Assembly: GCF_024195285.1 (NCBI RefSeq)
Contig: NZ_JALHBS010000002.1
Coordinates: 1-47,396 of the forward strand
DNA length: 47,396 bases
Reading direction: 5' to 3'
From: Aurantimonas marianensis
Lineage (GTDB): Bacteria > Pseudomonadota > Alphaproteobacteria > Rhizobiales > Rhizobiaceae
Part shown: piece by piece, positions 1 to 8,032 of the stretch
Layout: the number at the start of each line of letters is the position of its first letter
How positions within the stretch are numbered: position 1 is the first letter of the stretch
Translations under genes and position numbers: made by a program
The notes under the pieces: generated by a model
Told to the model about the DNA's origin: nothing
The model's input: only the letters and a program-made list of their open reading frames with translations
Database searches by the model: none

Positions 1-1173
1 CTCTTGAAGACGATGTCGAAACGACTGACCCGGACCGTTGCCGGCAGAGGGATCGTGGGCCGTCTCAGCGGCGACGAATTCGCCCTCATCATTCCCGATG
101 CGGGAGATCGGGCCGAGCTGGAGCGACTGGCCCAGCACATCATCGACGCGATGGCGGAGCCGTTCGATCTGGATGGTCACCATGTCACCGTGGGCATAAG
201 CATCGGCATCGCGCGCGGCACCGAGGCGACCACGACTCCGGAAGATATCGTCCGGAACGCCGATATGGCGCTTTATCGCGCGAAGGCCGAGGGGCGCGGG
301 GTCTTCCGCTTTTTCGAGCAGGGCATGGACTCGGCCATGATACGCCGGCGCCAACTTGAGATGGATTTGCGCCAGGCAATTCAGGACGAGCAGTTCACGC
401 TGCATTTCCAACCGATCATGGACGTCGCCTCCGGGCGTGTGGTCGCCTTTGAATCCCTGTTGCGGTGGAACCACCCGTTGCACGGCTCCATCCCGCCAAA
501 CGAATTCATTCCGGTGGCCGAGGAGGCCGGCCTCATCGGCCGGCTGGGAGGGTGGGTGATCCGGCAAGCCTGTCGCGCGGCCGCGGAGTGGCCGCGGGAC
601 ATCAGGGTCGCTGTCAATCTGTCGCCGTTGCAATTCGGGGACCGTAACCACGTCTCCGTGGTGGCCGAGTCACTGAACCAGGCGGGTCTCGATGCCGGTC
701 GGCTGGAATTGGAGATCACCGAATCCGTCCTTTTGAACGACAGCGAGGCGAATTTGCAGATCCTGGGCGACTTGCGCCGCCTCGGCGCGCACATCGTCAT
801 GGATGATTTCGGCACCGGTTATTCCAGCCTGGGATATCTTCGCAGCTTTCCCTTCGACAAGATCAAGATCGACAAGAGCTTCATCGACGAAATTCCGGCG
901 AATCGCGGAAGTGGCGCGATCATCAAGGCGATCACCGAGCTGGCGAGAAATCTCGGCATGGCGACCACGGCGGAGGGCGTGGAGAGCCGTGAACAGCTCG
1001 ACTATCTGAGGCTGCAAGGCTGCTCGGAAGTTCAGGGCTACCATTTCAGCCCGGCCAGACCCGCCGACGAAATCCCCGCCCTCCTCGCAAGATTGACGGC
1101 GGAGGCCATGCGGCAGGTGACGATCGAGGAGGACGCTCGGCCAGCGCGTTCGCAACGAGCCGAAACAGCCTGA
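1..1173 (+). CDS. GGDEF-EAL signalling protein, 5' truncated by window
   Basis: This is the C-terminal part of a cyclic-di-GMP turnover protein; the reading frame is open to the first base, so the true start lies upstream. The remnant of the diguanylate cyclase domain shows SGDEF in place of GGDEF near residue 22, followed by the usual IGIA and ADMALYRAK segments. An EAL phosphodiesterase domain fills roughly residues 115-365, with ESLLRW, NLSP, EITES, DDFGTGYSSL, KIDKSFI and AEGVE motifs, so its metal and catalytic residues look intact. The EAL half is probably active in hydrolysing c-di-GMP. Whether the cyclase half is active cannot be judged without the missing part. It is not clearly linked to the metabolic genes that follow. 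Confidence 0.93.
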   Translation, partial: LLKTMSKRLTRTVAGRGIVGRLSGDEFALIIPDAGDRAELERLAQHIIDAMAEPFDLDGHHVTVGISIGIARGTEATTTPEDIVRNADMALYRAKAEGRGVFRFFEQGMDSAMIRRRQLEMDLRQAIQDEQFTLHFQPIMDVASGRVVAFESLLRWNHPLHGSIPPNEFIPVAEEAGLIGRLGGWVIRQACRAAAEWPRDIRVAVNLSPLQFGDRNHVSVVAESLNQAGLDAGRLELEITESVLLNDSEANLQILGDLRRLGAHIVMDDFGTGYSSLGYLRSFPFDKIKIDKSFIDEIPANRGSGAIIKAITELARNLGMATTAEGVESREQLDYLRLQGCSEVQGYHFSPARPADEIPALLARLTAEAMRQVTIEEDARPARSQRAETA

Positions 1174-1180
1174 GACTCGA

Positions 1181-1215
1181 ACCGGTGGATCGAGGGTGGA
1201 TGCTCGTCCACCGGT
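1181..1215. terminator. Hairpin between convergent genes
   Basis: ACCGGTGGA at 1181-1189 pairs perfectly with TCCACCGGT at 1207-1215, and CGAG/CTCG extend the stem inward past one bulged base, leaving an 8-base loop. It lies just after the GGDEF-EAL stop and faces the end of the methyltransferase gene, the usual place for a shared terminator. There is no T-tract, so intrinsic termination is uncertain. Confidence 0.4.
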
Positions 1216-1272
1216 GCGTGGCCCGAAGGGTCCTGTCTGCCGCGCCCGGTCCACCACAGCATGGCGAGTGGC

Positions 1273-1959
1273 TCAGGTGGCGCCACTAGCCTTCACCGCG
1301 ACGAGGAAGACCACCGGGTTCTTTGTCGGCTGCCAGTCGTGGGCGATGGTGAAGCCGTGCCGCTTCAGGCTGGCTTCGAGATCCGCCTTGCCGAAGACCC
1401 TGACGAGGGGGAAGACGCCGAAAAGCCGGCCGATCGGTGCCACCAGCTTGAACCATTTCATCCCGTCCGCCAGACATGCGGTGCTGGTGACGAAGGCGCC
1501 GCCCGGCTTCAGGAGGGCCGCGACCCTGGCGATGACGCCGTCCCTGTCCTCCACGAGATGCAGGAGGTTGAGGGCGAGGATCGCGTCGAAGCTTTCCTCG
1601 GGGGCGGCAATGTCCTCGATCGCCGCGCATTCGAACGAGACGTTCGCGACGCCGCCCTCCTTGGCTCTCTCGCGGGCGATGGCGATCATGTTCGGGGAAA
1701 TGTCGGTCGCCCGGATGTGACTGACGTAAGGGGCGTGGGCGATCGCCGTCGAGCCGGTACCGCAACCGAGCTCCAGAACCTCCATGTCGGGCTGCAGATA
1801 GTCGCGGGTAATCCGCAGCTTGGTCCGGTAGGTGGCCTCATCGGCGATCGGGCGCCGGGCGTAGCGGGCCGCGTTTCTGTCCCAGAATCCGGCGGCGGGA
1901 CGCGTGCTGCCAGTCGCGGAGGAGGCGGCGGTCTTTCGGGTCATTCCCCCATGTCGCAT
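1273..1959 (-). CDS. Class I SAM-dependent methyltransferase
   Basis: A 228-residue Rossmann-fold methyltransferase. Motif I is VLELGCGTGS, followed by ATDISPNMI (acidic SAM-ribose contact) and the post-I strand ending in AALLKPGG, the order seen in UbiE/Coq5-like enzymes. The substrate cannot be read from sequence. I chose the ATG at 1959 because a GGAG lies five bases upstream of it. The in-frame ATG at 1944 would form an ATGA overlap with the preceding gene and is also possible. Either way it is translationally coupled to the binding-protein gene upstream, with which it shares a minus-strand operon. Confidence 0.85.
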   Translation of the reverse strand: MRHGGMTRKTAASSATGSTRPAAGFWDRNAARYARRPIADEATYRTKLRITRDYLQPDMEVLELGCGTGSTAIAHAPYVSHIRATDISPNMIAIARERAKEGGVANVSFECAAIEDIAAPEESFDAILALNLLHLVEDRDGVIARVAALLKPGGAFVTSTACLADGMKWFKLVAPIGRLFGVFPLVRVFGKADLEASLKRHGFTIAHDWQPTKNPVVFLVAVKASGAT

Positions 1960-3224
1960 GCCGTCTCCGGCCTGTCGACGCCGAGCGTGTCGAGTTCGGA
2001 GATCCGGTGCAAAAAGCCCTCCTGCGGCGAGGCGGAGACCACCGAGGCTTCGGTGCCCAAGAGCACCGGCTGGCGCAATTGCCAGTCCCAGTCGCGAAAC
2101 GTCAGCCGCTGGCCCTTGAAGGCGGCGACGGTGAAATCCGGCCCCTTGATGAAGGCGTCGATCGTCGCCGGGTCGGCCGACCCGGTGCGCGATGCGGCCT
2201 CGCCGATCACCCTTATCGCCGTCCAGACCTGCATGTCCTTCGATTCCATGCGGCGGCCGGCGACATCCTGGAAGCGGTTCTGGATCTGCGCGCCGCCCCA
2301 TTGCTCGCTGGCCGGATGCCAGGAGCCGGGTACCAGACCGGCGGTGCCGGCGACCGGGCGCGGCAGCCAGGTGCGCCAGGGCACATAGGTGCCGAACACC
2401 TCGCTCTCGTCGGCAACCAGGAGGACGTCGTGCTCGGGCAGATCCTGCAGGAACACCGGGATCTGGCGCTGCACCAGCGCCTGGCCGGAATCGGTGGCGC
2501 GGGCGCCGCCCTTGTCCTCGAAGATCTTTTCCGCGACGATCTTGCCGCCGAATTTCTTGGCGGAGCGCTTCAGCGCCGCGGCGAAAAGCCGGTCGTTTTC
2601 GTGGTCGCCCTCGACCAGCGCCCAGTTCCGCCACTGCTTCCACATGAGGTATTGCGCGAGACCATCGGTCAGCATCGCGCGCGAGGGAGCAGTGTGCAGC
2701 AGGTTGGCGCGGCAGCCCTCGCCGCGCAGCCGGTCGTCGGTCGCGCCGGCATTGAGGACAAGGGCGTTCTGCGCCTTGGCGAGATCGGCCACTGTCAGCG
2801 TATCCTCCGGCGACAGATCGGTGACGATGTAGTGGATACCGCTCGCGAGCATGTCTTGCGCCGGCTGGGTCACGTCGTCGCCGGGGGCGAGGGTGGTCAC
2901 GTCGAGGGTGAAGTCCTGGCCCATGAAGGAGCCGGTGGTGTTGTTGTCGGCGATCGCCACCGTCGCGCCGGCAAGGCCGATGTCGGCCGGCGGAATGTCG
3001 AGGGCAGACAGGGCGAGGGTACGCTCGTAGCTGCGCAGGAAGCCGATCTTCACCGTCTGCGCCGCGGGCTGGGCGGTCGCGGCGGCGGCTGGCGCGGGGG
3101 CGGTCGCGGCGGCGGCTGGCGCGGGGGCGGTTGCGGTCTGTGCGGGCGCTCCGGTCGTCAGGAGCATGAGCATCGCGGTCCCGTAAAGGGCCCGCCGCAA
3201 GCGGTCTGCGGTTCTCTTCGACAA
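1941..3224 (-). CDS. Periplasmic binding protein of PQQ-alcohol-dehydrogenase type ABC system
   Basis: A 427-residue secreted protein. A Sec signal peptide (LYGTAMLMLLTTGAPAQ) is followed by an Ala/Pro/Thr linker built of two nine-residue repeats, then a periplasmic binding fold of the branched-chain amino acid receptor type (IGFLRSYERT, ADNNTTGSFMGQDF, LNAGATDD). The overall pattern matches the family of ABC substrate-binding proteins that travel with PQQ-dependent alcohol dehydrogenases in methylotrophs (the TIGR03863 type, recognised from memory). The partner permease, ATPase and dehydrogenase are not in this window, so the gene is an orphan here. Its ligand is unknown. Confidence 0.75.
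   Translation of the reverse strand: MSKRTADRLRRALYGTAMLMLLTTGAPAQTATAPAPAAAATAPAPAAAATAQPAAQTVKIGFLRSYERTLALSALDIPPADIGLAGATVAIADNNTTGSFMGQDFTLDVTTLAPGDDVTQPAQDMLASGIHYIVTDLSPEDTLTVADLAKAQNALVLNAGATDDRLRGEGCRANLLHTAPSRAMLTDGLAQYLMWKQWRNWALVEGDHENDRLFAAALKRSAKKFGGKIVAEKIFEDKGGARATDSGQALVQRQIPVFLQDLPEHDVLLVADESEVFGTYVPWRTWLPRPVAGTAGLVPGSWHPASEQWGGAQIQNRFQDVAGRRMESKDMQVWTAIRVIGEAASRTGSADPATIDAFIKGPDFTVAAFKGQRLTFRDWDWQLRQPVLLGTEASVVSASPQEGFLHRISELDTLGVDRPETACDMGE
3073..3132. repeat. 27-bp tandem repeat, two copies plus remnant
   Basis: A GC-rich unit starting GCGGTCGCGG begins at 3073 and again at 3100, with a diverged partial third copy after 3127. It is in frame with the binding-protein gene and encodes the nine-residue linker repeat ATAPAPAAA after the signal peptide. 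Such a repeat can vary in copy number between strains without breaking the frame. Confidence 0.8.
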
Positions 3225-3281
3225 GGTCGGTTCCTCCCGTATCGACGTCGGCTCCGGTGGCCGACCCTCGCAAATTAGCGT

Positions 3282-3309
3282 TTGCGCTCCACCCTTCAGC
3301 GGCTATGAA
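3282..3309 (+). promoter_or_regulatory. Possible sigma-70-like promoter
   Basis: TTGCGC at 3282-3287 and TATGAA at 3304-3309 are separated by 16 bases, in the gap between two divergent genes. Transcription would begin near 3316, about 40 bases before the ATG at 3356. This agrees with choosing that start rather than the upstream one at 3257. Based only on consensus resemblance. Confidence 0.3.
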
Positions 3310-3355
3310 TCGCCCCTGTGGTTGGGCGCCGCATCTTGGACGGACGAGAGCTCTC

Positions 3356-3886
3356 ATGTGTTACGGACCCGGCATCCCGAGACAAGCGCGATTTTTTCCC
3401 GTTGTCCTGGCACTGCTTCTGGCCACTCCCGCCTTCGCGGCGGAAAAGACTGTTGCCGTGTTCGATTTCGAACTGATCGATTCGTCCCTCGAAGGTTCGA
3501 TGATCGGAAAGAACCCGGACGAGCAGGTGCGGCTTGAAACCATGGCGCCGGCGTTGCGAGAGGATATCGATAAGCTCGAAGGCTATGCCAGCGTCGACAT
3601 CGCGCCGGTGCGCGACAAGGCGCTGGCGCAGAATCTGGAAAGCTGCGGCAATTGCGCGCTGAGCTTCGCCAAGACGCTCGGCGCCGACATCGCCGTCACC
3701 GGTACCGTCCAGAAGGTGTCGAACCTCATACTCAACATCAACGCCTATGCCTTCGACGTGAAGAGCGGGCAGGCGATCGCGCGCGGCAGCGCCGACATCC
3801 GCTCCAACACCGACGAAAGCTGGCGGCGGGGGATCGCCTATCTGTGGAAGAACGTCCTGAAAAGACAGTTCGAGGCGGCGCCTTGA
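3356..3886 (+). CDS. Secreted DUF3280/DUF2380-like protein
   Basis: A 176-residue exported protein of unknown function. The ATG at 3356 puts a typical signal peptide (FFPVVLALLLATPAFA) at the N-terminus; the upstream in-frame start would bury it. The mature part begins TVAVFDFELIDSS and ends with RGSADIRSNTDESWRRG, features I associate with the DUF3280/DUF2380 proteins often found beside PQQ-alcohol-dehydrogenase genes in methylotrophs. It is divergent from the binding-protein gene of the same association. It overlaps the next gene by four bases (TTGA), so it heads the cofactor operon. Its family label is from memory. Confidence 0.75.
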   Translation: MCYGPGIPRQARFFPVVLALLLATPAFAAEKTVAVFDFELIDSSLEGSMIGKNPDEQVRLETMAPALREDIDKLEGYASVDIAPVRDKALAQNLESCGNCALSFAKTLGADIAVTGTVQKVSNLILNINAYAFDVKSGQAIARGSADIRSNTDESWRRGIAYLWKNVLKRQFEAAP

Positions 3887-4950
3887 TCCGCCTGCTGGCC
3901 AGCGTCACCGGCCCCGAGGAGGCCGAGATCGTCATCGAAGGCGGCGCCGATTTCGTCGACCTGAAGGACCCGTCGCGTGGCGCACTCGGCGCGGTGTCGC
4001 CATCGGTTCTCGAGGCGACGCTGCGGGCCGTCGCCGGCCGGCGGCCGGTCTCGGCGGTGGCCGGCGACCTGCCGATGCAGCCGGACGTCGTCAGGCGCGC
4101 TGTCGAGGCACGGCGGGCGGCCGACTATGTGAAGATCGGCCTGTTTCCGGCGAGCCGCGAGGAGAGGCTCGCGGTGATCGCGGCGTTGCGGGAGCCAGCG
4201 TCCCGTACCCGGCTGATCGCGGTGTTCTTCGCCGATGGCGATCCGGACTTCACGCTGTTGCCGGTGCTGGCCGAGGCCGGATTTGCCGGCGCGATGATCG
4301 ACACGATCGGCAAATCCAGCGGCCGGCTGCTCAAGCAGCTGTCGTTGGCCGCATTAGGGGATTTCGTGGCGACCGCGAGAAACCTCGGGCTGCTGACCGG
4401 GCTCGCCGGATCGCTGGAGCCGCCCGATGTGCCGCGGCTCGCGGTGCTTGAACCCGACTATCTCGGCTTTCGCGGCGCCCTGACGGCGGGGCCGCGGGAC
4501 GGGCCGGTCGATCTCGGTGCGGTGCGGGCGATCCGCGCGCTGATCCCGGCGGAGACGGCGTCCAACTCACACTCCGTGCCGGCGGCGGGGCGCGGCGACC
4601 TTATATTCGTGCGCGACTTCACCTTGCCGATGGAAATCGGCGCCTATGGCCACGAGCGCGGCCGCGCGCAACAGGTGCGATTTTCCGTCGAAGCCGAGAT
4701 CGACCCGATCGTCGCGGGCGTGCGGACGATGGCCGAGATCTATTCCTACGACGTGATTATCGACGCGATCCGCAGCCTTGCGGAGCGGGGGCACACGGAC
4801 CTTGTCGAGACGCTGGCGCTGGAACTCGCCGACACCGTGCTCGCCGACGCTCGGGTCCGCGAAGTGACGGTGCGGGTCGAGAAGCTCGAGCTCGGCCCGG
4901 CGGCGGTCGGGATCGCGGTCACGCGAGGGCGCGCGGCTTCCGCCCCGTAG
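3883..4950 (+). CDS. mfnB-folB: Fusion of MfnB and dihydroneopterin aldolase (FolB)
   Basis: A 355-residue two-domain protein joining steps of both C1-carrier pathways. Residues 1 to about 235 match MfnB, (5-formylfuran-3-yl)methyl phosphate synthase, which makes the furan ring of methanofuran from glyceraldehyde-3-phosphate. The DLKDP segment (Lys28) and VKIG segment (Lys84) match the active-site lysines of the archaeal enzyme, with a further DTIGKSSG near 144. Residues from about 245 match dihydroneopterin aldolase: IGAYGHER, SYD, DLVETLA and VRVEKLE hold the expected Tyr, Glu and Lys. The second domain would supply 6-hydroxymethyl-dihydropterin. The start is TTG at 3883, overlapping the previous stop; the longer upstream reading is out of phase with any plausible gene. 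Confidence 0.85.
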   Translation: MIRLLASVTGPEEAEIVIEGGADFVDLKDPSRGALGAVSPSVLEATLRAVAGRRPVSAVAGDLPMQPDVVRRAVEARRAADYVKIGLFPASREERLAVIAALREPASRTRLIAVFFADGDPDFTLLPVLAEAGFAGAMIDTIGKSSGRLLKQLSLAALGDFVATARNLGLLTGLAGSLEPPDVPRLAVLEPDYLGFRGALTAGPRDGPVDLGAVRAIRALIPAETASNSHSVPAAGRGDLIFVRDFTLPMEIGAYGHERGRAQQVRFSVEAEIDPIVAGVRTMAEIYSYDVIIDAIRSLAERGHTDLVETLALELADTVLADARVREVTVRVEKLELGPAAVGIAVTRGRAASAP

Positions 4951-5147
4951 GCTAGAAAGCGGCCATGCAAAATCAGCACTTTACAGCGGCCGCGAAGCGT
5001 CGTTTGCTGATCGTCAACCGCTGGGCGCCACCTGGCTCCCGCGGATAATTCGAGCCGCCGAACAAGGCTGCCGGTGAGAATGAGACGCAAGGCCGGCCGG
5101 CCTCGCATCTCGGGGAGAGACGCATCCGAAGGGCAGGTGGGCAAAGC

Positions 5148-5789
5148 ATGAAGGATATTCTGGTCGTCAAGTTCGGCGGGAGTTGCGCCGCGTCATCCGA
5201 CCTTTCCCGCTGGGTCGCGGCGATCGAGCAGGCGCGATTACCGATCGTCGTGGTGCCGGGCGGCGGGCCATTCGCCAATGCCGTGCGGCGTTACCAGCCG
5301 CGCATGGGATACGGCGACGAGGCGGCGCACGAGATGGCGATCCTGGCCATGGAACAGTGCGGCTGCGCGCTCGCCTCTCTCGGCAAGCGGATGGTGAAGG
5401 CGACGGACGAAGCCGCGATCCTGGCGGCCCTTGAGCGCGGACACATTCCGGTCTGGATGCCACGCCATCTGGTCCTTTCAGCGCCCGAGATCGCCAGGGA
5501 CTGGAGTGTGACTTCCGACAGCCTCGCCGCCTGGCTGGCGGGACGACTGCCCGGGGCGCGGCTTTGCCTATGCAAGCAGATCGATCTGCCGGAAAACGCC
5601 ACGATCGACGCCCTCGCCGGGGCGCAGATCGTCGACGAAAGCTTCACCGATCTTCTTCACCCGTCGACGCAGGTCTATGTCGCGGGGCCCGCCGACCTGT
5701 CGCTCGCCGGGCTGCGCCTCGCCGAGGGCCAGATTCCGGGGCATCCGGTCATGCGACGACGCGCGCTCGTTGCGGCAAACGCCGGGTGA
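5148..5789 (+). CDS. Amino acid kinase family protein, MfnE-like
   Basis: A 213-residue member of the aspartate/glutamate/uridylate kinase family. The N-terminus carries VVKFGGSC, a glycine-rich VVPGGGPFAN loop follows, and SVTSDSLAAWLA resembles the ATP-site segment of the fold. In archaea an enzyme of this family, MfnE, phosphorylates the aminomethylfuran intermediate of methanofuran synthesis. Small kinases of this type also sit in methylotrophy clusters. Position directly after mfnB supports that role here, but sequence alone does not prove the substrate. About 197 bases separate it from the gene before, in which I see no feature. Confidence 0.72.
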   Translation: MKDILVVKFGGSCAASSDLSRWVAAIEQARLPIVVVPGGGPFANAVRRYQPRMGYGDEAAHEMAILAMEQCGCALASLGKRMVKATDEAAILAALERGHIPVWMPRHLVLSAPEIARDWSVTSDSLAAWLAGRLPGARLCLCKQIDLPENATIDALAGAQIVDESFTDLLHPSTQVYVAGPADLSLAGLRLAEGQIPGHPVMRRRALVAANAG

Positions 5790-5872
5790 GACGAAGTCGC
5801 GGCGATCCGGGCTTGGCGCTCCGCCCGCCCGGCGGCTTTGCAACCACTCCGGAATGGTCGACATAGCCGGTC

Positions 5873-7273
5873 ATGGCGACGGAAAAGCTGCTCTTTCTGA
5901 CCGGACATCTGGCGCGGCCCCGTCTCGAACGCCTGCTGCAAGGGCTCGGAGCGACCGAATTCGACTGGGCGATCGCCGACATCGGCGTCAAGGTCGCGGC
6001 GCTTGCCACCGGCGAGATCATCGCGCGGCGGCTGGAACAGCCGGTGGTAGCGGATCGCGTCATCCTGCCCGGCCGCTGCCGGGCGGATATCGACCACCTC
6101 TCGCAACATTTCGGGGTCCCTTTCGTGCGCGGGCCGGATGAGCTGGCGGATTTGCCCGCCTTTCTCGGCCGCAAGGGCGCGCCGCCGGATCTGTCGCGGC
6201 ACGACATGCGCATCTTCGCCGAAATCGTCGATGCCTCGGCACTGACCGTCGACGAGATCGTCCGGCGGGCAGAGGCGATGCGGGCGGCCGGCGCCGACGT
6301 CATCGACCTCGGCTGCCTGCCCGAAACGCCCTTTGCCCACCTGGAAGACGCGGTGCGGGCGCTGAAGGGCGAGGGTCACCGTGTCAGCGTCGATTCCGCC
6401 GATTCGAACGAGCTTGCCCGGGGCAACCGTGCGGGGGCCGACTTCCTCCTGTCCCTGACCGAGGCGACGCTGGCGATCGCCGGGGAGGGGGAAGCGGTGC
6501 CGATTCTCGTGCCGGCGAAACCGCGGGATTTCGGCTCGCTGGAACGGGCGGTCGCCGGCGCGCGGGAAATGGGCATCGCCTTTATTGCCGACCCGATCCT
6601 CGATCCGATCCATTTCGGCTTCGCCGACTCGCTGGTCCGCTATCATCGCCTTCGTCAGGCCTTTCCGGACGTCGAGATCCTGATGGGCACCGGCAATCTC
6701 ACCGAACTGACCGACGCCGACACGTCCGGTGTCACGGCAATGCTGCTGGGCGTCTGCTCGGAGCTCCAGATTCGCAACCTTCTCGTCGTCCATGTCAGTC
6801 CCCACACGCGGGCGACGATCGCCGAGCATGACGCGGCAAGGCGGATGCTCTTCGCTGCCCGCGAGGATGGCGCGCTGCCACGCGGATACTCGAAGGCGCT
6901 ATTGCAGGTGCACGACGTCAAGCCTTTCGCATCGACGCCGGAGGAGCTTGCCGAGCAGGCGGCGGCGATCAGGGACCGCAACTACCGGATCGAGATCGCC
7001 GAGGACGGCATCCACCTTTACAATCGCGACGGCCATTTCATCGCAACCGACGCGTTCGAGCTTTTCCCGAAGATCGCGGTCGAGGGCGACACCGGCCACG
7101 CCTTCTATCTCGGCGCCGAGTTGCAGAAGGCGGAGATCGCCTGGCGGCTCGGCAAGCGCTACGCCCAAGACGGATCGCTCGATTTCGGCGTCGCCGCGCC
7201 GCCGCGCGAGGAGGACCGGACGAGGCTCGAAGCGGCGGGGCACACGTTAAAGGCGAAGACGCCATCATCGTAG
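5873..7273 (+). CDS. Dihydropteroate synthase-like protein of H4MPT biosynthesis
   Basis: A 466-residue protein. The middle third is a TIM-barrel with dihydropteroate-synthase flavour: AAGADVIDLGC, VSVDSADSNE, ADFLLSLTEA, and DPILDPIHFGF. The N-terminal 115 residues (LLFLTGHLARPRLERLL) and the C-terminal 150 form extra domains seen in the archaeal/methylotroph version, recently labelled DUF6513. It probably joins the pterin to a ribofuranosylaminobenzene phosphate, the committing step of H4MPT synthesis, pairing with MptG elsewhere in this window. The assignment is by family and context and is not direct proof of the reaction. No folate-type DHPS partner is visible in the window. Confidence 0.78.
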   Translation: MATEKLLFLTGHLARPRLERLLQGLGATEFDWAIADIGVKVAALATGEIIARRLEQPVVADRVILPGRCRADIDHLSQHFGVPFVRGPDELADLPAFLGRKGAPPDLSRHDMRIFAEIVDASALTVDEIVRRAEAMRAAGADVIDLGCLPETPFAHLEDAVRALKGEGHRVSVDSADSNELARGNRAGADFLLSLTEATLAIAGEGEAVPILVPAKPRDFGSLERAVAGAREMGIAFIADPILDPIHFGFADSLVRYHRLRQAFPDVEILMGTGNLTELTDADTSGVTAMLLGVCSELQIRNLLVVHVSPHTRATIAEHDAARRMLFAAREDGALPRGYSKALLQVHDVKPFASTPEELAEQAAAIRDRNYRIEIAEDGIHLYNRDGHFIATDAFELFPKIAVEGDTGHAFYLGAELQKAEIAWRLGKRYAQDGSLDFGVAAPPREEDRTRLEAAGHTLKAKTPSS

Positions 7274-7310
7274 CGGCGGATCGCCCTGCGGCTTCCATCA
7301 AGAGAGAGCG

Positions 7311-7916
7311 ATGCCCTATATCCGCGAGACCATCCTGACCACCTGCTCCGCTTCGGGCGAGGGTCACATCGCGCCGCTCGGGATTATCCAGGACGGCGAA
7401 GGCTGGGTGGTCGCGCCATTCCGCCCCTCGACGACGCTGGTCAATCTGGAGGCGACCGGAGTCGCCGTCGTCAACTATACCGACGAGGCCAAGATCTTCG
7501 CCGGCTGCCTGACCGGGCGCAAGGACTGGCCGCTGACGTCGATCGAGGGCTGCAACGTGCCGCGGCTCGAGGCGGCGCTCGCCCATGACGTTCTGGAAGT
7601 CGTCACCGTCACGCCGGACGCGCAGCGGCCGCGCTTTACCTGCCGGGTCGCGGCCTCCGGTCAGCACCGGCCGTTCCAGGGGATGAACCGGGCCAAGGCC
7701 GCGGTGCTGGAGGCGGCGATCCTGGTCAGCCGGCTCCATATGCTGCCGGCCGAGAAGATCGAGGACGAGATCGCTTACTTGAAGATTGCGATCGACAAGA
7801 CCGCCGGCCCCGACGAGGAACAGGCGTGGTATTGGCTGTTGGAGAAGGTGATCGATCACTTGGCGGAGCTGGAGCGAACGGGACCGGCTGTCCGATCAAC
7901 CGCGGATCGAGACTGA
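7311..7916 (+). CDS. DUF447 family protein of the H4MPT cluster
   Basis: A 201-residue protein of the DUF447 type, a family shared by methanogens and H4MPT-using methylotrophs. Visible features are TCSASGEGHIAPLG near the start, WVVAPFRPSTTLVNLEA and NRAKAAVLEAAILVSRLHML. The N-terminal half resembles a split-barrel flavin-binding fold, so a flavin-linked role is possible but not shown. A clear AAGAGAGAG-like ribosome site precedes the ATG. It follows the DHPS-like gene by 37 bases and probably shares its transcript. The biochemical function is unknown to me. Confidence 0.75.
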   Translation: MPYIRETILTTCSASGEGHIAPLGIIQDGEGWVVAPFRPSTTLVNLEATGVAVVNYTDEAKIFAGCLTGRKDWPLTSIEGCNVPRLEAALAHDVLEVVTVTPDAQRPRFTCRVAASGQHRPFQGMNRAKAAVLEAAILVSRLHMLPAEKIEDEIAYLKIAIDKTAGPDEEQAWYWLLEKVIDHLAELERTGPAVRSTADRD

Positions 7917-7931
7917 GAACGGCATGGCACG

Positions 7932-7946
7932 GCGGCGTAACGCCGC
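7932..7946. terminator. Small hairpin after the DUF447 gene
   Basis: GCGGC GTAAC GCCGC can fold into a 5-bp stem with a 5-base loop, 15 bases past the DUF447 stop. The full inverted repeat is seven bases per arm about one central base. It may separate the cofactor operon from the oxidoreductase operon. There is no T-tract. Confidence 0.3.
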
Positions 7947-8032
7947 AGTGGCGCGAACCTTTCCGCCGCTATCTAGTTAACCCTTCTGATTTCGAACCAT
8001 TCCAGCCTCAAGCTCCTTTCAGCCGGCGGCGG

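Noticed and set aside
3073-3132. Tandem repeat considered as a CRISPR or regulatory repeat
   Set aside because: The copies are directly adjacent with no spacers and are in frame within a signal-peptide linker.
1960-3357. Long minus-strand reading continuous with the methyltransferase
   Set aside because: It is a different frame across the binding-protein gene, rich in Arg and Pro with no family features. Only the part after 1959 is the real methyltransferase.
3652-3882. Upstream extension of the MfnB-FolB frame
   Set aside because: It overlaps the DUF3280-like gene in another frame and encodes Arg-rich sequence not found in MfnB. The TTG at 3883 gives the proper N-terminus.
5675-6829. 384-codon minus-strand reading opposite the DHPS-like gene
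   Set aside because: No ribosome site or family resemblance; codon bias belongs to the plus-strand gene.
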